A stretch of DNA of 7,628 nt from Chloroflexota bacterium (GTDB taxonomy: Bacteria > Chloroflexota > Ktedonobacteria > Ktedonobacterales > Ktedonobacteraceae): NCBI GenBank assembly GCA_027316975.1, contig DAHVFL010000218.1, positions 1-7,628 of the forward strand, read 5' to 3'. This document shows positions 6,071 to 7,628 of the stretch, piece by piece; position 1 is the stretch's first letter; each line of letters starts with the position of its first letter. Below the pieces are notes generated by a model. That model worked only from the letters and a program-made list of their open reading frames with translations. It did not search any database and had not been told where the DNA came from. Made by a program: the position numbers and the translations under genes.

Positions 6071-7489
6071 TTACAATTTGCGCGTGGGTCTGCCGCGCAC
6101 GCGGGCGGGTGGCGGAATGTAGGCAGGGATGACGGTGATGATATCTCCAATGCGTACCTGTACCTGGTGGTAGCGCATTCCGGGATGGTGGTGCTGCGCG
6201 AAAAGCATAAGCAGGTGATGCGCGATCACGCCGGCATCATCGGTATGGTTGGAGAGCGCCATCTGCCCGATGATCGCTTCCTCGGCGGCAGTGACGGCCA
6301 CTTCCTCGCCATCGTTCCTCATGACCAGCTTGCGTGTTTCCTGGCGCAGTGTGCGGTTGGGCCAGAGCATCAGGGCGATGACGCGCCCCTTGATATGTTG
6401 TTCGCGCAGACGCCCGCTGAGGTAATCGGCCAGCTTGCGCACGGCGGCGCATGTTTCGTCGGCATCGGCGGCGTGATGGAAACGCACGCGCGCATTCTGG
6501 CTCATCGGCGGCGCGTCAGGCACAACCAGGCTGACATCCTCGCCATTCGCCAGGTGGGAAAGCCAGCCTCCGAGCTGTCCCATGCGGCGGCGCAGTCCTT
6601 CTTCCGCCAGTATGGCGACTTGAGCAAAGGTGGTGATACCAAAATCTTTTAGATGCGCCACCATTTCAGCGATAGCTACCGCGTCAGTCGCTTCGCCCTT
6701 GTTCTCGATCTCCGGGGGACGCGATGTATGGCTGTCATGTTCGCCGAGTTCGGGGAACGCACCCGGCTGACCCGCGCCCGCCGCGCGAACTTGCAACAGC
6801 AATGAAAGCGGCAGTGTCTGCACAAAGGATGCTTCGCGCCCCGGTGGAATATAAAGTACCCCGGTGCGGCCATCTTTGCGGCTCAACAAAGCGGCCAGTT
6901 CAGCGATAGCCTTGCCGTTGGCGATGCCGATTTGCGCGGTCAGGCCCATTTCGGCGATTTCCGCGCAGAGACGTTCGGCCAGCGAAACGGGCGAGTCGAA
7001 AGGTAACTCACAGCCGCGTAAGTCAATGTAGGCGTCGGACATGGGTATGGTTTCGATGATGCGTGAATACGCGCGATAACGCTCGCGCAACTGGTGCAGC
7101 ACCGGTTGATAGCGGTCATATGACGCGGGCAAGAAGCGCACGCGCGGCGCGATACGGTAAGCGCGTCGCAGGGGCATACCGGGACTGACGCCCAGGCGCT
7201 GCGCGGCGGGCGAGACATCAATGACTCGCCCCGGCTCGTTGGGCCGACCTGTGCCGGTGCCGACCACAAAGGCGATCCCGCGCAATGACGGGTCAAACGA
7301 TTCTTCCAGGGTACAGTAAAAGTGACGGATGCGAGCGTGCATGATGCCCTGACGCAGTCGCGCCAATTCAGCAGCGTGAGCCGCCTCTTGAAAATTTCCT
7401 GGTAAGCCTGTGTACTGTCTTCCCGAAGTCGCGCCATTCGTATTTGATGGCGTCTGTGTTGCAGGTATATTTAACTGGTAGTGTTGCAT
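6071..7489 (-). CDS. Y-family DNA polymerase homologue, catalytic residues lost (ImuB-like)
   Basis: Numbering is for the 472-residue form from the ATG at 7489. The Y-family fold is recognisable: ARIRHFYCTLEESFDPSLRG (52-71), SPGMPLRRAYRIAPRVRFLP (102-121), IETIPMSDAYIDL (145-157), IGIANGKAIAELAALLSRKDG (187-207), the thumb LKDFGITTFAQVA, and a little-finger domain to about 455. Against Dpo4, catalytic D7 is Arg, D105 is Ser and E106 is Asp. The triphosphate contacts Y48, R51 and K159 are Pro, Gln and Arg. It is therefore probably not a polymerase but an ImuB-type accessory protein for damage tolerance; no ImuA or DnaE2 is visible. A polar stretch at about 234-272 replaces the first helix-hairpin-helix (PGIG) segment. 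The ATG at 7489 has AGAAGG 5 bases upstream and a TATAAT ahead of it. A longer start at 7558 overlaps a possible upstream gene, and the fold itself begins near the ATG at 7342. The family is sure; the start is not. Confidence 0.85.
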   Translation of the reverse strand: MQHYQLNIPATQTPSNTNGATSGRQYTGLPGNFQEAAHAAELARLRQGIMHARIRHFYCTLEESFDPSLRGIAFVVGTGTGRPNEPGRVIDVSPAAQRLGVSPGMPLRRAYRIAPRVRFLPASYDRYQPVLHQLRERYRAYSRIIETIPMSDAYIDLRGCELPFDSPVSLAERLCAEIAEMGLTAQIGIANGKAIAELAALLSRKDGRTGVLYIPPGREASFVQTLPLSLLLQVRAAGAGQPGAFPELGEHDSHTSRPPEIENKGEATDAVAIAEMVAHLKDFGITTFAQVAILAEEGLRRRMGQLGGWLSHLANGEDVSLVVPDAPPMSQNARVRFHHAADADETCAAVRKLADYLSGRLREQHIKGRVIALMLWPNRTLRQETRKLVMRNDGEEVAVTAAEEAIIGQMALSNHTDDAGVIAHHLLMLFAQHHHPGMRYHQVQVRIGDIITVIPAYIPPPARVRGRPTRKL

Positions 7490-7523
7490 AGTGGCCTTCT
7501 GGCTAATTTCTGATTCTATACAG

Positions 7524-7529
7524 ATTATA
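7524..7529 (-). promoter_or_regulatory. Possible -10 box for the Y-family gene
   Basis: A perfect TATAAT on the minus strand lies 34 bases before the ATG at 7489, within an AT-rich stretch (about 7490-7560) unlike the coding sequence that follows. No acceptable -35 box is found 16-18 bases upstream (AAACAA or similar), so this may be chance or may need an activator. I saw no LexA-like box of the E. coli or Bacillus type around it. Confidence 0.35.
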
Positions 7530-7554
7530 TCGCAAAAATCGTACAGTTGTTTCC

Positions 7555-7628
7555 TCATCTACTTCTTCTACCCAACCCAAATACATCATACACGCCAGCG
7601 CCATCCAGGAAAGTGATCACTATATGCT
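7555..7628 (-). CDS. Possible C-terminal end of an upstream gene (partial)
   Basis: On the minus strand a frame is open from the window edge and reads HIVITFLDGAGVYDVFGLG followed by RRSR and a TGA at 7555-7557. That stop forms an ATGA overlap with the ATG at 7558, the longest possible start of the Y-family gene. The first half uses GC-ending codons like the neighbouring genes; the end (AGA AGA AGT AGA) does not. If real, it is the tail of an operon partner of the Y-family protein, where an ImuA/RecA-like gene would be expected. With 23 codons it could also be chance, and I do not recognise it. Confidence 0.35.
   Translation of the reverse strand, partial: HIVITFLDGAGVYDVFGLGRRSR

Noticed and set aside
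6065..6652. 195-codon open frame on the plus strand
   Set aside because: It is antisense to the Y-family gene and rich in His, Gly and Ala as expected from reverse reading of GC-rich codons; no start signal.
6793..6820. QTLPLSL in the Y-family protein as a beta-clamp binding motif
   Set aside because: The position matches the ordinary palm-to-thumb LPLxxL segment of the fold, internal rather than at the C-terminal tail, so clamp binding is not supported.
6940..7437. 165-codon open frame on the minus strand
   Set aside because: It overlaps the Y-family gene in another frame, and only the Y-family frame shows conserved motifs.
7612..7621. Perfect 10-bp palindrome AGTGATCACT
   Set aside because: It is short, lies at the window edge and may be inside a coding sequence; no second copy was seen.

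Overview
This window looks like chromosomal DNA from a moderately GC-rich, free-living bacterium. My best guess is a Chloroflexota lineage such as the Ktedonobacteria. That guess rests on gene content, the style of the proteins and a palindromic repeat I associate with such genomes, not on any marker gene. No rRNA, tRNA, CRISPR array, transposase or phage gene is visible.

Layout. Bases 1-1607 (plus strand) hold the 3' part of a DprE1-like FAD-linked oxidase and a DprE2-like short-chain dehydrogenase, joined by an ATGA overlap. Together they are the expected two-step epimerase that turns a polyprenyl-phospho-ribose into the arabinose form. Everything after that is on the minus strand. Bases 1671-2108 encode an excisionase/MerR-type helix-turn-helix protein that resembles the antitoxin of HTH-PIN pairs but has no toxin beside it. 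It has its own good sigma70-type promoter at 2159-2187.

Bases 2216-4889 are a drug-efflux-type cassette, read leftwards: TetR regulator, ABC ATPase, ABC-2 permease. In front of TetR is a consensus promoter (TTGACA, 17 bp, TATAAT) with a 20-bp near-palindrome directly abutting the -10 box. A second copy, identical at 16 of 20 positions, lies in front of the ATPase gene and touches its ribosome binding site. The simplest reading is a self-repressing TetR that also controls the transporter at a second, internal site.

Bases 4995-5071 form a perfect 34-bp inverted repeat with a 9-nt loop, between the cassette and the next gene. Bases 5120-6007 encode a proline-iminopeptidase-type alpha/beta hydrolase. 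Bases 6071-7489 (or to 7558) encode a Y-family DNA polymerase homologue in which the catalytic and nucleotide-binding residues that can be aligned are replaced, making it ImuB-like and probably non-catalytic. At the right edge a short open frame ends in an ATGA overlap with the longest start of the polymerase gene. It may be the tail of an upstream operon partner.

The most interesting points are the duplicated TetR operator, the degenerate Y-family protein with an insertion in its helix-hairpin-helix region, the orphan antitoxin-like regulator and the long palindrome. I did not find a clearly new multi-gene system. All gaps between genes are under 300 bases.
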